From the NCBI GenBank assembly GCA_010094025.1, contig ML991871.1, positions 1 through 64,000 of the forward strand: a DNA stretch of 64,000 bases, in the 5' to 3' direction. Under the pieces are notes generated by a model, which had not been told where the DNA came from, searched no databases, and worked only from the letters and a program-made list of their open reading frames with translations. How positions within the stretch are numbered: position 1 is the stretch's first letter; every line of letters begins with the position of its first letter. Shown in pieces: positions 44,727-55,988 of this stretch. The stretch is from Viridothelium virens. Its lineage: Eukaryota > Ascomycota > Dothideomycetes > Trypetheliales > Trypetheliaceae. Made by a program: the position numbers and the translations under genes.

Positions 44727-47700
44727 ATGGATGGTCTGATTAATGCCTGCTGCAGCACCACCAAACCGCCTGTCCTTTCTCATGACCATCCTATAAGTAT
44801 GCCTGCAATCCCCTCTCGCATTTCCAAGATCCACTCTGAACCTAATCGTCAACAGGGAAGGCCTTTTTCAACTATGGCACGGCAGCCGCGCGCCGTTGGC
44901 TCCTCGCGCTCCTCATACCTGTCGCCATCGGTGTCGTCCTTTGTTACCCGGCGCTCTTCCTCTATTATGACAATCCCGCGACGGGTTCCTCCAACCTGCC
45001 CCACCATGTCTGGACATCTGCCAGGCTCCACACCGGAAGTCCAACAACCCCGCCGGACATTGAGATGCGACAGATGTGGATTTACGGAAGCTACATGAAG
45101 GCACTGGACCCTCAAGTAATGGCCAAGGCTTTAAGGATACAGAATTTTGTTTTAGGACTGGGTTCCCAGCGCGACGCGGATGGCCTGGAGCATGATGAAT
45201 TTGGTAGGCCGGAACTAAATTACGGGGAGCTCAACGCATCACTTGTACCTTCTGATGCCAAAGCCGGCGCATTGACATGGGGATACCATTCACCATTGAT
45301 GTACTGGAACTGCACAATGTCTCTCATACATAGTGATAGGGATTCTCTTTCCACCATCAACAGCCAGGCACACCGACGGACTTTCATGAACCTCACCATG
45401 CGTCCCACCTCTGTCTTTGCTGGCAAGACCTTTGAAAAGAATGACCTGACCGCCGCTGATGCTCTCGTCCTGACTTTTTTCAACGTGCCAAACCTGGGAA
45501 TCGGCGAACTGTGGGATCAACGGATGAAAGAACTTGCCGATTATATGCCAGATCTATGGTCCCTGTTCCCAGCTACCGGAATAATAACCCACAGCAAACT
45601 GTATGAATTCAGGTTTCAGCCTATGACTTTCAATGATGACTTTGCACTTGGGGTTGCTTATAGCATGATGGCCATTTACGTCTTGGTAAGCTTGCGTAGA
45701 ATCCGGGCTGTAAAAAGCACTTTCGGTCTAGTCATCACCGTCGTTGTACAAGTAAGTCTCTACTGGTGGATCTTCGTGATCCTGCTGACGGCATTCAGAC
45801 TGCTGCATCCATTTGTGCAAGTTTCACTATTTGTGCAATTTTAGGCTTTAACCTAGCGCAGATACCCCGGGCAGTATACCCCTTCGTGGTGCTTGCCATT
45901 GGACTTGAAAATACGTAAGCAACCCTATTCTTGTCATTACCAAACCAGCTACCTTCTTCAGCATCTTTCATTGCTCCTGAACTAACATCGAATTGATTAG
46001 TTTCCGATTGATGAACGCCGTTCTCAGCTATCCTCTTGAAATGCGGATAGTTTCTCGAGTTGCCAATGCATTGGGGGATGTTGGCCATTTGTCCTTAGCT
46101 GCAGTCACTATGAACCTCATTTTGCTACGAGTCCTTTCCCTGGTTTTCTCACCTGACGTGGCCTCTTTTTGCGCATTTGCGGCCGTTGCCTTGGTCATTG
46201 ACTTTTCCTTCCATTTGACATTCTTCCTTGCCGTGTTGAGCGTTGATGTCAAACGAATGGAACTCAAGGATTCACTGGATCGCGCAAACAGAACCCAGCC
46301 ACGGACAAGATCTTCTCCAGTATCTAATTGGCAAGTCTGGAAGTATTTCTTGTCATCACGTCCATTGCCTGCAAGCACCAGGATAGTCGGGTCCGCTGCC
46401 ATTGTTGGGTGCGTTTCCATTCTCAATTGGCATTTCTTTGACTGGGAGAGCCAGAAACGTACACTCCAGCAAGTGGCGGGTCTTATCCCGCAGGAAAGAA
46501 GCGCGACCACTGGGCACAGCCACATGTCAGTACCTCATTCTTTTGGCCAGACGAGAACCCCGGCAGCTTGGCTCCGGATGCAAGAATATCATACTGCCAA
46601 GGAAGTAATCTCTGTGGTCAAGCCAGACTCCCACAGCTTTCTCGCACGGGTTTATGATCCACTCATGATCGTTCTAGCTGGAGCCGATCGAACAGGAGCA
46701 GCAGCTCAGAGGCAAAACTGGCTACAGAAGACTGAAAATTTGATCGATGACCATCTCTTTGCCTTTCTTTTCGTTCTCATCTCCAGCGTCGCTTTCGTTG
46801 TTATACTACTGCGCTATTTACTGTATAATGACCTGCCAGATGTTGAAGATCTAGAGGACACAGAGGATTCATTCCTTACGATCAAGGATCTGCCAAAATC
46901 GCATGGACTGGATATCATCAAACTTACCGCCTGCGGGAGGGGCCAAATGGCGTCTGTGGGATTGGACAGGTCCACCTGTATATGGAGCTTTGACGGCCAA
47001 AGTTTTACATTCTCACATTACATCCTTCCAACCCCGGAAAAGAGCCCTCTTTTGTGGCCGATAATTACTTCAGCAGTTGACGACACGGGAACCTTGTTTG
47101 CAGTGTACTGTCTTAATGGCATCACTGCCGTTTGGAGCATTGCGCAACATCGGTTTATTGGCTTTACCCAACTGGACACCCAAGACCAACTATGTCATTT
47201 CTCCTTCAAGCTGCTTTACGCTGAGACCCCATCCAGCTTGCGGTTACTCATCGTCACTATAGATGGTTACTTGACCGAGCTGGATTTTCAGCTCCACAAT
47301 CATCACACGGTTCGCCTTTGCAGCAGTCCTATTGCAAGCGTCGCTGTCTTTGACAGTTCTCAAAAAATGCCACTTCGTTTGGTTGCTGTTTCACGAAGTG
47401 GATGTATTCATCTGGCGTGCAGACCAGGAGCGGACTGGACTTCGAGAGTAATAGCCCCGTTCGAATCAGGCCTATCGCCCAATCCAAAGCAGAGCCGGGT
47501 CAGGAACATTGTGTCTGCCCCGGCTCTCAATATGCTGGTTGCACAAAAGCCCTGTGAGGTATCTTTGGTGATCCTGGAGTCCTTGACCGTTGTACATGCT
47601 TTTCAAATCGGTCAAGTGAAACCGGGATCGCTCCGAGTATTGCACTCACCACGACGGAGGTGTTTGAATTGTGGGGGGCTGGCCATACACTCCTTCTCAG

Positions 47701-48338
47701 TCGCCTATACCGAGACGGAAACAGGAAACTGTTACATGCATACGTTCACTGCTGGAGAAGGACAGAATGCATCAATCTGTCTACAAAGCAGTCCCCAGCA
47801 CGACGACTCACACTGTGAAGGCTTTGCACATGCGACAGAAGCACTCCATTGGGTTGATAGTGCAGGCGTATGGGAATCCTGCGCTGCTCAAGCCATCATC
47901 GGTATTCGCAAGCGCTCTCAAACAACTCAGGCTGCCTCTGAAGATAGCAAAGAGCTGGGATACAAAAATGGTACCACAAATTTCCTGCACACCTTACGGT
48001 CTCGTAGACGAATCATGGAGAATGCCATCGGGGCTAGGCGGCATGATGACGATGACTGGGAGGCTTATACTCTATCCACTTCGGGTGATTTCTATACCAC
48101 CCCTTTGCATCCATCGTCCGCAGCGCTCGATGAGGCAGATCCGCTCTTTGTTTCAAGTGCCGGGCCTATCTGCAAACTTGGGGCACGCTCGGTAGCAGTC
48201 GGCTTTGGCAACGGCATCAAAATCGTGGCGCTCGGACATGAAAGATTTGAGGAGCTGGCGAGTGACATCGATACGGCTGGGGCGGGGTATATTGGATCCG
48301 TGAGTCGAAGGGGAAAACAAAACAAGAAACATTTGTGA
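44727..48338 (+). CDS. SREBP cleavage-activating protein (SCAP / Scp1)
   Basis: Four exons (44727-44796, 44856-45751, 45799-45914, 46001-48338), 1139 residues. Membrane protein of the ER that senses sterols and escorts the SREBP transcription factor, central to hypoxia and ergosterol control in fungi. The first exon gives MDGLINACCSTTKPPVLSHD; splicing restores HPIRKAFFNYGTAAARRWLL and the first membrane helix. A lumenal loop follows, then the sterol-sensing domain: SIYW-type helices near YSMMAIYVLVSLRRI, TAASICASFTICAILGF, YPFVVLAIGLENTFRLMNAV, LAAVTMNLILLRVLSLVF and FAAVALVIDFSFHLTFFLAV. A further lumenal loop and a helix (HLFAFLFVLISSVAFVVILL) lead to a cytosolic WD-repeat region (ASVGLDRSTCIWSF, FAVYCLNGITAVWSI). 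The YIYF-like and exit motifs cannot be judged by eye. Exon phases agree throughout. No SREBP gene lies in the window. Confidence 0.93.
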
Positions 48339-48755
48339 ATACGAACATAATGATCAAGGGCGTGGGGAATCTGGTGAATACCCCCTGGCGAACTTCCTTT
48401 CGATGAACATATTTGGACCAACAGTACGGTATATAAAATGCATAATCCCAGCATGAAATGGGGAGCAGCATATTGCATCAGGATATTGGGAGTCAAGCAT
48501 ACCCTTTCACTCATGTGTTTCGCATGTCATCATTGGTTTCTCGACAAATTGGTACGCATATTGTACAGGTAGAAGGAGTCTATGCCATCATGAACATTGT
48601 CGAACGGAACCGCAATGATAGTCATCACTTATGGCATAGCATTTTTCGATTCTGTTGGGTGCATGAGGACACCGACCGATTCAGACGTGACACTGCACCA
48701 AATGGCACTGATCATAACTAAAAAATCAAGTCTATAAGTCTCGACTGAAAATACA
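48339..48755. other. Convergent intergenic region
   Basis: 417 bases between SCAP and the sugar transporter 3' end. Nothing recognised. Confidence 0.5.
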
Positions 48756-50585
48756 CTAGACCTTGACCTCCTGCACATGATCTGCGGCAGCTTTATTATC
48801 GATAGATCCCGCACGGTCAGCCCCAACAGTCGTGTGGTGGGCATCCTCAACACCCAACAGATCACCACCTTTTTCGACATGATTGCTACCACCGAAGAGC
48901 ACGTCAATCTCCTCCAGCGCCACCTTCTTAGTTTCCGGAATGAACCACCAAACAAAGAGAGCCAGCAGCACATTGATGCCCGCGAACATGTAGAAAGCGT
49001 AGAAGCCACAGTTATTCAGGAAGGTCGGGAAGAACTGCTGGACGATGGCGTTGGCGACGTTCTGGGTCTGGCTGGCCATGCCGACGGCCTGGGCGCGCAC
49101 GTTCATGGAGAAAACTTCAGAGGTCCAGATCCAGACGGTCGCGCCCCAGGACGGCTTGTAGAAGAAGGCGAAGAGGAAGAGCAGGAAGACAATCGAAATG
49201 CCAACGGGCTCAGACTTGGCTTTGTTTGGTAGCGTGGGCGTCTCGGTCTCGACGGCGGCGACGATAACCATACAGATGGCCATGCCAATGGCGCCCACAA
49301 TTAAGAGCGGTTTGCGGCCGAAGCGGTCGACGATGGGAGCGCAAGAGAGTGTAAACAGCTGGTTGTGTCAGTATTGGAGAATTAGTATGTTTGGAGAAAT
49401 GGCAAGGTGCTTACAATGCCAAATGTTGCGTTGAGGGCGTTGATCAGATTGATTTGTGACGAACTAGTAAAGATTTTCTTGTAGACAATGGAAGAATACG
49501 TATTTAGGGTGCCTTGTCCAGTGATCTGTTGTCCAGCATTGATGATAAGGGCCAAATACATTCGTTTTCGCACGGACCTATCTTTCCACAAGGCAGCATA
49601 GGATCCAGAAATAGCTTCATTCTCGAACTCAACAGCTTCGCGGATGGCGAGGAGTTCGTCTTCAACATCTTGCTCCGTCTCTCTGACCCTCCTGAGAGAA
49701 TTTCGTGCTTTATCGAACTTGGCTCCATGTTTGATGTACCATCTAGGCGTCTCAGGGATGAAAAAGACCTGGGCAAGGATGAGGATGGGCATAAGCAGTT
49801 GGAAAATGACAACCATCTTCCAGTCCCATTCACCAAGAGAATCGAGGTGCTGGCCACAGGCGTAGCTGACCCAGTAGGCAATGAATGAGCCGACACTATA
49901 AAACATTTGCCAGAAGGTCATGATCTTTCCCCGAATATGGGGCGGGGCAAGCTCGCCGATGTAGATAGGGCCGGCGGCTGGACTTTTGGTTAATGACTGA
50001 CTGTTGAGGAGAGGGCAAAGGCGAGCATACTCAAAGCAAGACCTTGTCCAATACCAATAAACACACGTCCGGCAATGAAGCAGCCAATGTTACCCTGCGG
50101 CGCGAAAGCCTGCATGAAGGTAGCCATAATAACAAAGATGCAACCAGCCGCCATACCGACGCGGCGACCAAAGTAATCTGCAACTGGACCTCCGAAGAAG
50201 AAACCTAGTAGACGTTAGTAATCGAAGAACTTTGGCTTCACATCATGGCTCAAGAGCTCTCACGTACCGGAAACAATTGCGCCTACAGTATACGCAGTGT
50301 TGACGGCTCCAACCATCTCAGTGTCCTGCAGATTGTATAAGCTGAGATCACGGAGATCAACAAATCTAGCGGACAAGGTATAAGCATACAAGATGGTTGA
50401 AGTAAGCCTTCCAGTGATCTGAGTTCTGTAACGCATTGTACACACTGGCGTCATAGCCATATAAGACCATACATGAAGCCGCTACCAGTGAGATGTACCT
50501 AGCATGGAGACTAAGTAAATGATAAGAGGAAAGGAGTTCTTAGAAGTTACCAGTTATACGCTCTCTTTCGCCCCATTGACTCCAT
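48756..50585 (-). CDS. Sugar transporter (MFS, hexose/lactose-permease type)
   Basis: Six exons (50551-50585, 50390-50498, 50268-50325, 50031-50204, 49415-49977, 48756-49358), 513 residues; introns 52-64 nt. Sugar-porter landmarks: YGYDASVYNALQ after helix 1, VNTAYTVGAIVSGFFFGGPV, DYFGRRVGM (loop 2-3), GRVFIGIGQGLALTAGPIYI, GELAPPHIRGK, WQMFYSVGSFIAYW, FIPETPRWYIKHG (PETPR motif), INAGQQITGQGTLNTYSSIV (QQxTGQ in helix 7), VDRFGRKPLL (loop 8-9) and WWFIPETKKVALEEID. The substrate is probably a hexose, pentose or disaccharide. The N-terminus is unusual: the only frame that splices cleanly starts MESMGRKRAYNWYISLV, while the family's typical pre-helix motif (PWSQWGERERI) is present in the neighbouring frame of the same exon. 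The C-tail ends in a charged stretch. Confidence 0.87.
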
Positions 50586-51633
50586 GGCGAATTCTGCAAG
50601 TCACTCCCTTGCAAGAAGACTGATAAAGCTTCGGAGTTGGTCTTCAGCGATAAGATAGACGATTCTTCTTGATGCAATCTTTCAATGAGAACGAACGTAA
50701 AGGAGAATAAGGAGAGCAACGGCCGAATTTTATGAGCACTCACAGATTGAGACAGAAGATACGTGCAAGGACATGGATATATACTTAATGACCCACCGTT
50801 CTAGAGCGGCAGAGAAAGCATCCATGTCCATGTCCGGTGAGGGTGCAAGGGCGGGACTGGATCCAGGACCGCGGCACCAAGAAACAGCACGCGAATTAGA
50901 TGGAGACGGGCAGATCTCTATGCGGGGCCCCATGTGCCCGTCGTTTCTCAATGCCAAATCTACAGTTCGAGGCGATGATTTTCGACTCCGAAGTGTTGTA
51001 GTCTGGAGAAGCGTTGTGGAGAAATTGGAATCCACCAATGAGCGAGGCCAGGGGTCAACGACCTAGCCATCGCGTGGGCGAGCAAGGGCTGCCTCGGCTA
51101 CGGAGTTTTTAACACAGATCTGCTTGCACGGAAAAGTGAACTACGGGTCAGCTTTGTAGTTTGCGAATTCTGATGGGTGGACTTTCAAAGGGTGCCGCTT
51201 CAAGGGCGAAGGAAGAAAAATAAGCTGCAGATGCCGCGTCTAGCTTCATGATGATTTCTCGCCGGAATTCTTGCGTGCCTTAACGCTAAGCAGAACGCCA
51301 TTACATGCATAACTTTCCCAGCGAATTTCCAGTCAAATGCAGGAATATGTACCCTCTGCAAGATGTATGACTTCTCAGCTCTTCCGTCCCACCATTCTTC
51401 CCCACTTCGGATGCCGATCAGATATATGGGATCAGCGAGCAGCAACCCTCCGTCATCAGTAGCAGACCCTCAAGTCTCCAAACTTCGAAATCGCGAATCC
51501 ATTTCATGTGCTGCGATCCTCTTAACGCCCCGGTCAAGAATAATGCTTTGCCTTTTGAGAGATATATTATTAATCCCACCGTCCCTTGCTTTCAGACCAG
51601 CGAGTTTTCGTGCCAATGCAATTCACTCCGTCC
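50586..51633. other. Intergenic region
   Basis: Upstream of the sugar transporter and downstream of the secreted Cys-rich gene. No gene recognised. A conserved-looking N-terminal peptide at the transporter edge is discussed separately. Confidence 0.45.
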
Positions 51634-52330
51634 CTAACATCGCCGCCCAGATAGCACTTGTAGTAGATGATACGATACGAAGGAGATGAAAACCTGGGAA
51701 CTAATATGCTGTCAGCAAAGCTTTTCGGGTGCCTTGGGGAGGGACAACACTTACCTTCGGATAAGTCAAACTGGCGTCAGACGCCGTAATGATGAAACCG
51801 CCAGAGGTAGTCGCGGCTGGACTAGACGTCGATGTGGCCGACAACGAGGAAAAGCCGTTCGTTGTCGTTGTCGTGGAGGGATTCACACCAAAAGTGGACG
51901 TTGACGTCTGCGAAGCTGTGTTGACCGCAACGATCGTGCCGGTGCAAGCTGCACCCACGGGACAGCAGGCGACATGTCCGGCCATGTCTGCGGAGCAAAC
52001 GGCGCTCGGTTGACAGCAGAGTCCAGGCGCGCCTTGTCCGTAGCAATTGGAGTATGAGGTTGGGCATTCGTTGTTGTTCTGACGTCGCTGAAGGGGCATT
52101 TGGTCGTGGCAATCTTCTCCCGCATCATCCAACGGTAATTGATCCTCCTTTACTCTTGGGATCTTCTGACAAATTGGTGTCGCCATGGCCGCCAATTCGT
52201 CCCATTGCTGCCATGCTGGTAGGAAAGGGACAGTCATTGTTGGCAGGAGTGGGGCCTTCTCAGAAGCATTTGCGGTTACGATTGCGGGGACGGCGAGTGC
52301 GAGGAGAGACAATGCCATTGCATAATGCAT
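51634..52330 (-). CDS. Secreted, probably GPI-anchored Cys- and Ser/Thr-rich protein
   Basis: Exon 1 is 51755-52330; I join it to 51634-51708 through a 46-nt intron with a consensus donor (AAG/GTAAGT), giving 216 residues. A signal peptide is clear: MHYAMALSLLALAVPAIVTA. After about 60 residues comes an arginine pair (QRRQ) that could be a Kex2-type site. The compact cysteine domain follows: CPTSYSNCYGQGAPGLCC, then AVCSADMAGHVACCPVGAAC. A Ser/Thr-rich stalk (STFGVNPSTTTTTNGFSSLS) follows. This layout is typical of fungal GPI-anchored wall proteins with a GHVACCP motif. The C-terminus is uncertain: the spliced tail VFISFVSYHLLQVLSGRRC is moderately hydrophobic, while reading through gives a polar tail (VSVVPPQGTRKALLTAY) that could not hold an anchor. 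No enzyme motif is visible. Confidence 0.7.
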
Positions 52331-52938
52331 TATCTAGCGTGGAGAATATTGCGTTGGTAAGGGAATCGTCTCGGCTATGAGGAATGCTTGAAGTGCACCA
52401 GAAATTTGTGCGACCGTTCGAGTCGTAGAGGGTGGGAGGAAAAATCTGTAATTTCTAATATATGTGAGTTTGCCTTTGTCATGAAGCGTCGTCAATCATA
52501 GCAATGTAGGATATCGTCGACTGTCTGTTGGAGGATTAATGGAACGATGACGATAAGATAAATTTCCTGTTCCTGAATGGCAGTCGATGTTTGGTGGGGT
52601 TCGTCATGGCAACCAACCAAGGGTCCTGTGGCTGCACTGTGGCGCAAAAACTGATTGAGGGGCGTCCCGACTCGATCCTTTTGGCATCTCATTCTCAACA
52701 CCGAGCACTCTCTTGTCTGCTAAGTTATTCAATATATCTTTGGTCAAATCCAATTATAAAGAATCTGAGCGCCTCCGAGCCTGATTGCGCATACCGCACA
52801 CACCGATTCCCGATACTATGTCACGAGTGTGACAATTGCGCCAAAACCTCCCCCCGGCTATCATCGGCAGACTGAGGCGCAGACCGTGTTTAAAGATGAG
52901 CTCAGTCCTCGAGTTCCCGCTACTTCGTTCGAGACAGT
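52331..52938. other. Divergent intergenic region
   Basis: 608 bases shared by the secreted Cys-rich gene (minus) and the E2 gene (plus). No coding stretch recognised. Confidence 0.5.
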
Positions 52939-54540
52939 ATGAGGAGTTTTGCGGTCTCCAGAGCCGTCAAGAGCTTCGATGTCGCCTACAAGCCCCTTTT
53001 ATTTCGACACCAAAGTCCTTTACGAAGCTTCCACGCCACTCCACAACGTTACGTCGTTCGACCATTCCTCTTAGCAGACATCGGCGAAGGTACATGCTCT
53101 TCGAGACTAAGCTTCAAAGGTGGGAGTTGACTGGTGTCCTCTAGGTATTCGAGAAGTACAAATAATACAATGGTTCGTTAAACCGGGTGCACGCGTGGAG
53201 CAATTCGATCCATTATGTGAAGTGCAATCAGACAAAGCTTCTGTTGAGGTTCGATGATACTCATTCGATGAATGGAACCAAGGAAATGACTCTCCGCAGA
53301 TTACCTCACGATTTGATGGTGTCATCAAAAAACTACACTATGAAGCTGATGACACGGCTTTTGTTGGCAAAGTAAGCATGAGCCCCATTAATGATTTGCA
53401 TTCGCTGAGTCGCAAGCACAGCCACTCGTCGACATAGATATACAGAGCGAGATTAAACCGGAAGATGAGGCTGTAACGGCGCCGCCGGAAGGCTCTGAAC
53501 AGAGCTCGGCATCGGGCTCTGACCTACCTCTACGAAACGATTCAGAAATGAAGAAACAAGGTAGCGCTGGCGTAGGAGAACGCTCCGATGTCAACAGCCA
53601 ACATGCGCCTCGGAGCAAGCATGCCACCCTTTCTACACCTGCAGTGCGGCATCTCTCAAAGGAGCTGGATGTGGATATCGTAAATATTCAAGGCACAGGT
53701 AAGGATGGCAGAGTCCTAAAAGAGGATGTCCAGAAGTATGCGGCCTCAAGAAACCAGACTCCGTCAGCTTCGTCCTCTAGCGCTTTACTTCAACCAAAAC
53801 CCGGCCCTGTCGGCGAGGACCGCACGGTGTCTCTCTCACAAATACAGAGTGGCATGTTCAAATCGATGACCCGGTCCCTCTCCATTCCGCATTTCCTGTA
53901 CACCACCGCGGTGGACATGTCCGCCTTGAACAACATCCGCCAGATCTTGAACAGTCGAAGCACTCATTCTCCGTCAGAAGCTGTCAAGGCAAAGATCACG
54001 CCCTTGCCATTCATCCTCAAGGCCGTCTCGCTCGCCTTTCAGGAATATCCACTTCTCAACAGTAGTCTCGACACATCAGACCCTGCGAAGCCGCAAATCA
54101 CATATGGAGCTTCTCACGACTTCGGTATCGCCGTCGATACTCCATCAGGCCTAATGGTCCCAATAATACGAGGTCTTCAGAATCATACCATACAAGGTCT
54201 TGCTGCCGAGATCTCACGAATATCTGCCCTTGCCCGTGCGGAGAGACTGTCACCAGGTGACCTCAAGGGCGCAACGTTTTCAGTGAGCAATGTTGGCAGT
54301 ATCGGAGGTGGTGTTGTTGCCCCCGTCATCGTCGCACCCCAGGTCGCAATCCTAGGTATTGGAAGGGCGAGAGTCGTACCGGCATTCGATGGAAATGGTA
54401 ATGTAGTCAGAAAAGAAGAAGCAGTTTTCAGTTGGAGTGCGGACCATCGGGTTGTAGATGGCGCCATGGCAGCACGGTGCGCCGAAAAGGTGAGGGCGTA
54501 TCTGGAAGACCCGGGAACCATGATGGCGGATATGAGGTGA
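52939..54540 (+). CDS. Branched-chain 2-oxoacid dehydrogenase E2 (dihydrolipoyl transacylase)
   Basis: Four exons (52939-53089, 53145-53248, 53300-53371, 53422-54540), 481 residues; introns of 55, 51 and 50 nt. Core of the mitochondrial complex that oxidatively decarboxylates the keto acids of Leu, Ile and Val. The N-terminus [18 protein letters not shown] is a likely presequence. The lipoyl domain spans exons 1-4, starting [20 protein letters not shown]; the lipoylated lysine is in [15 protein letters not shown]. The E1/E3-binding domain is [20 protein letters not shown] with [13 protein letters not shown]. The catalytic domain includes [49 protein letters not shown] and the active-site [16 protein letters not shown] (HRxxDG). 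A conserved GIREV after IGEG favours the branched-chain E2 over pyruvate or 2-oxoglutarate E2. Confidence 0.95.
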
Positions 54541-55063
54541 TCGGAATTCCCCGTGCATAAACGAGATACTGCACGAGGCGTTTAGGATAGATACGGAAGC
54601 GTTCCCGATGTATGTTCTGCAGTCTACATTTTGTGGGCGGTCAATCGCCGCGCAACTCCGCGTTTCACTGACGAAGTTAAATTTGCAGGGCTCGCGCAAC
54701 TGGTTGGGATAGATATGTCCGCGCAAGACTTTGGTATTGGTATTTGTAGCTTCATCCTCTGTCGGGCATCAATCTCTAATGATATCTGGGACATTAAAGA
54801 ACTAGATCTATTGCTCACTCGATTGGGAATCAGGTTTGCTTCTGTGAATTTTCGCTTTGTCTGAAATGTCATACCTGTTTGACTTTGCCTTGCTGAAGCA
54901 GCACTGGTTCTGAATGCTTTCATTGTGTTTCCAAGGCAGTCTCCATCTCTCAGTGGGACAGATTCGCTTTAAAGCCTCTAATTTTAATATGCTCACTTCC
55001 TTTCCCCCAATGTTCTCTGACAAGCTCTCCGTGAATTTAAACCCATTTCTCAATCACTCTCAG
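54541..55063. other. Intergenic region
   Basis: 523 bases between two plus-strand genes. No coding stretch recognised on either strand. Confidence 0.5.
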
Positions 55064-55713
55064 ATGTCGCCAAAAGAAGGTGTAAAGAATAACCTTGTTA
55101 AGATTCTTTGCGAGGCATTCTTCTGGAAATGTGTAAGTAAAGTCTTGCGGATCCAGAGAAAGTGATCTGAGGACTTAGCTAATGGACCCTTTGAGGAAAG
55201 CACATTTGCGATGAGGAGAGTCCTCGCATGAGACAGCAACAGAAAACTTGTTTCGAGTGCATGCACGTAAGATGCAATGAATGCCAACAGGAAGGCGGCG
55301 AGTGCTGGGTGGACATTGCTTATCAACGACCACTGCTTAACTCGGACGCTGATGCGGAGTTTGCAACCAGTGGAACTGAGCACAGTCAAGAAGACAATCG
55401 GGAAGGCTCGCCAACGCAGAGCTTAATTGATGAGGAGAGCTATAGCACGAGCTTGAATGGCAACGCACCTGTCATAGTCCTAGCCGAACGAAAGATCTCG
55501 GGGGAAGGTCTAAAACACCCAAATGCTTCCGAGAGTCTGAGGCAGGGCAAGCAAAGAGCGGACCAAATGGCAGAGAAATACCAGTCGTTCTTGAGGGTCA
55601 CTTCTAATGAGGCTACAACATTTCATTCGAACGTGGGAATTACCAAGGACATGCGTCCACCCGTACCTGCTGTTAGGAAAAACCTCAACTTCGACCGACA
55701 AAAACATTCGTAA
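55064..55713 (+). CDS. Small protein with WxCxxC...CxxCxHxRCxxC zinc motif
   Basis: Two exons, 55064-55132 (69 nt) and 55201-55713, 193 residues. The 68-nt intron (TGT/GTAAGT..GGAAAG) joins in phase 0 and completes a pattern neither exon shows alone: FFWKCHICDEES followed by KTCFECMHVRCNECQQE. The combined W-x-C-x2-C and C-x2-C-x-H-x-R-C-x2-C layout is a recurring zinc-binding motif in small uncharacterised proteins of filamentous ascomycetes. The rest (about residues 60-193) is Ser/Glu/Asn-rich and disordered. The acceptor AAAG is less standard than others in the window. A donor-like GTAAGA overlaps the stop region, so a further 3' exon cannot be excluded. Function unknown; its neighbour downstream on the same strand is also lineage-specific in appearance. 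Confidence 0.6.
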
Positions 55714-55988
55714 GAGATGCTGCGATGTGGCAAGTACGTCCGAAAAGGTGTTCGAGTTCTATTTTGCCTCGTTATTTCGTCTTTACTATTTTTCTCCCCA
55801 TCTTCAGGGACTGTCCACTTTGGCAGCTATCGCTATTCTGCAGATACAACGACTCCATATACTATCTATCGCTACTGAAAACCCCCGACCGCAACCATCG
55901 TTCGAATCTGCCTTTACTCTCGAATAAGATTTCCTCTCATCAATTCTGGACCCGGAGTCCACCATTCGCTTTTGAGCTATCCATCACC

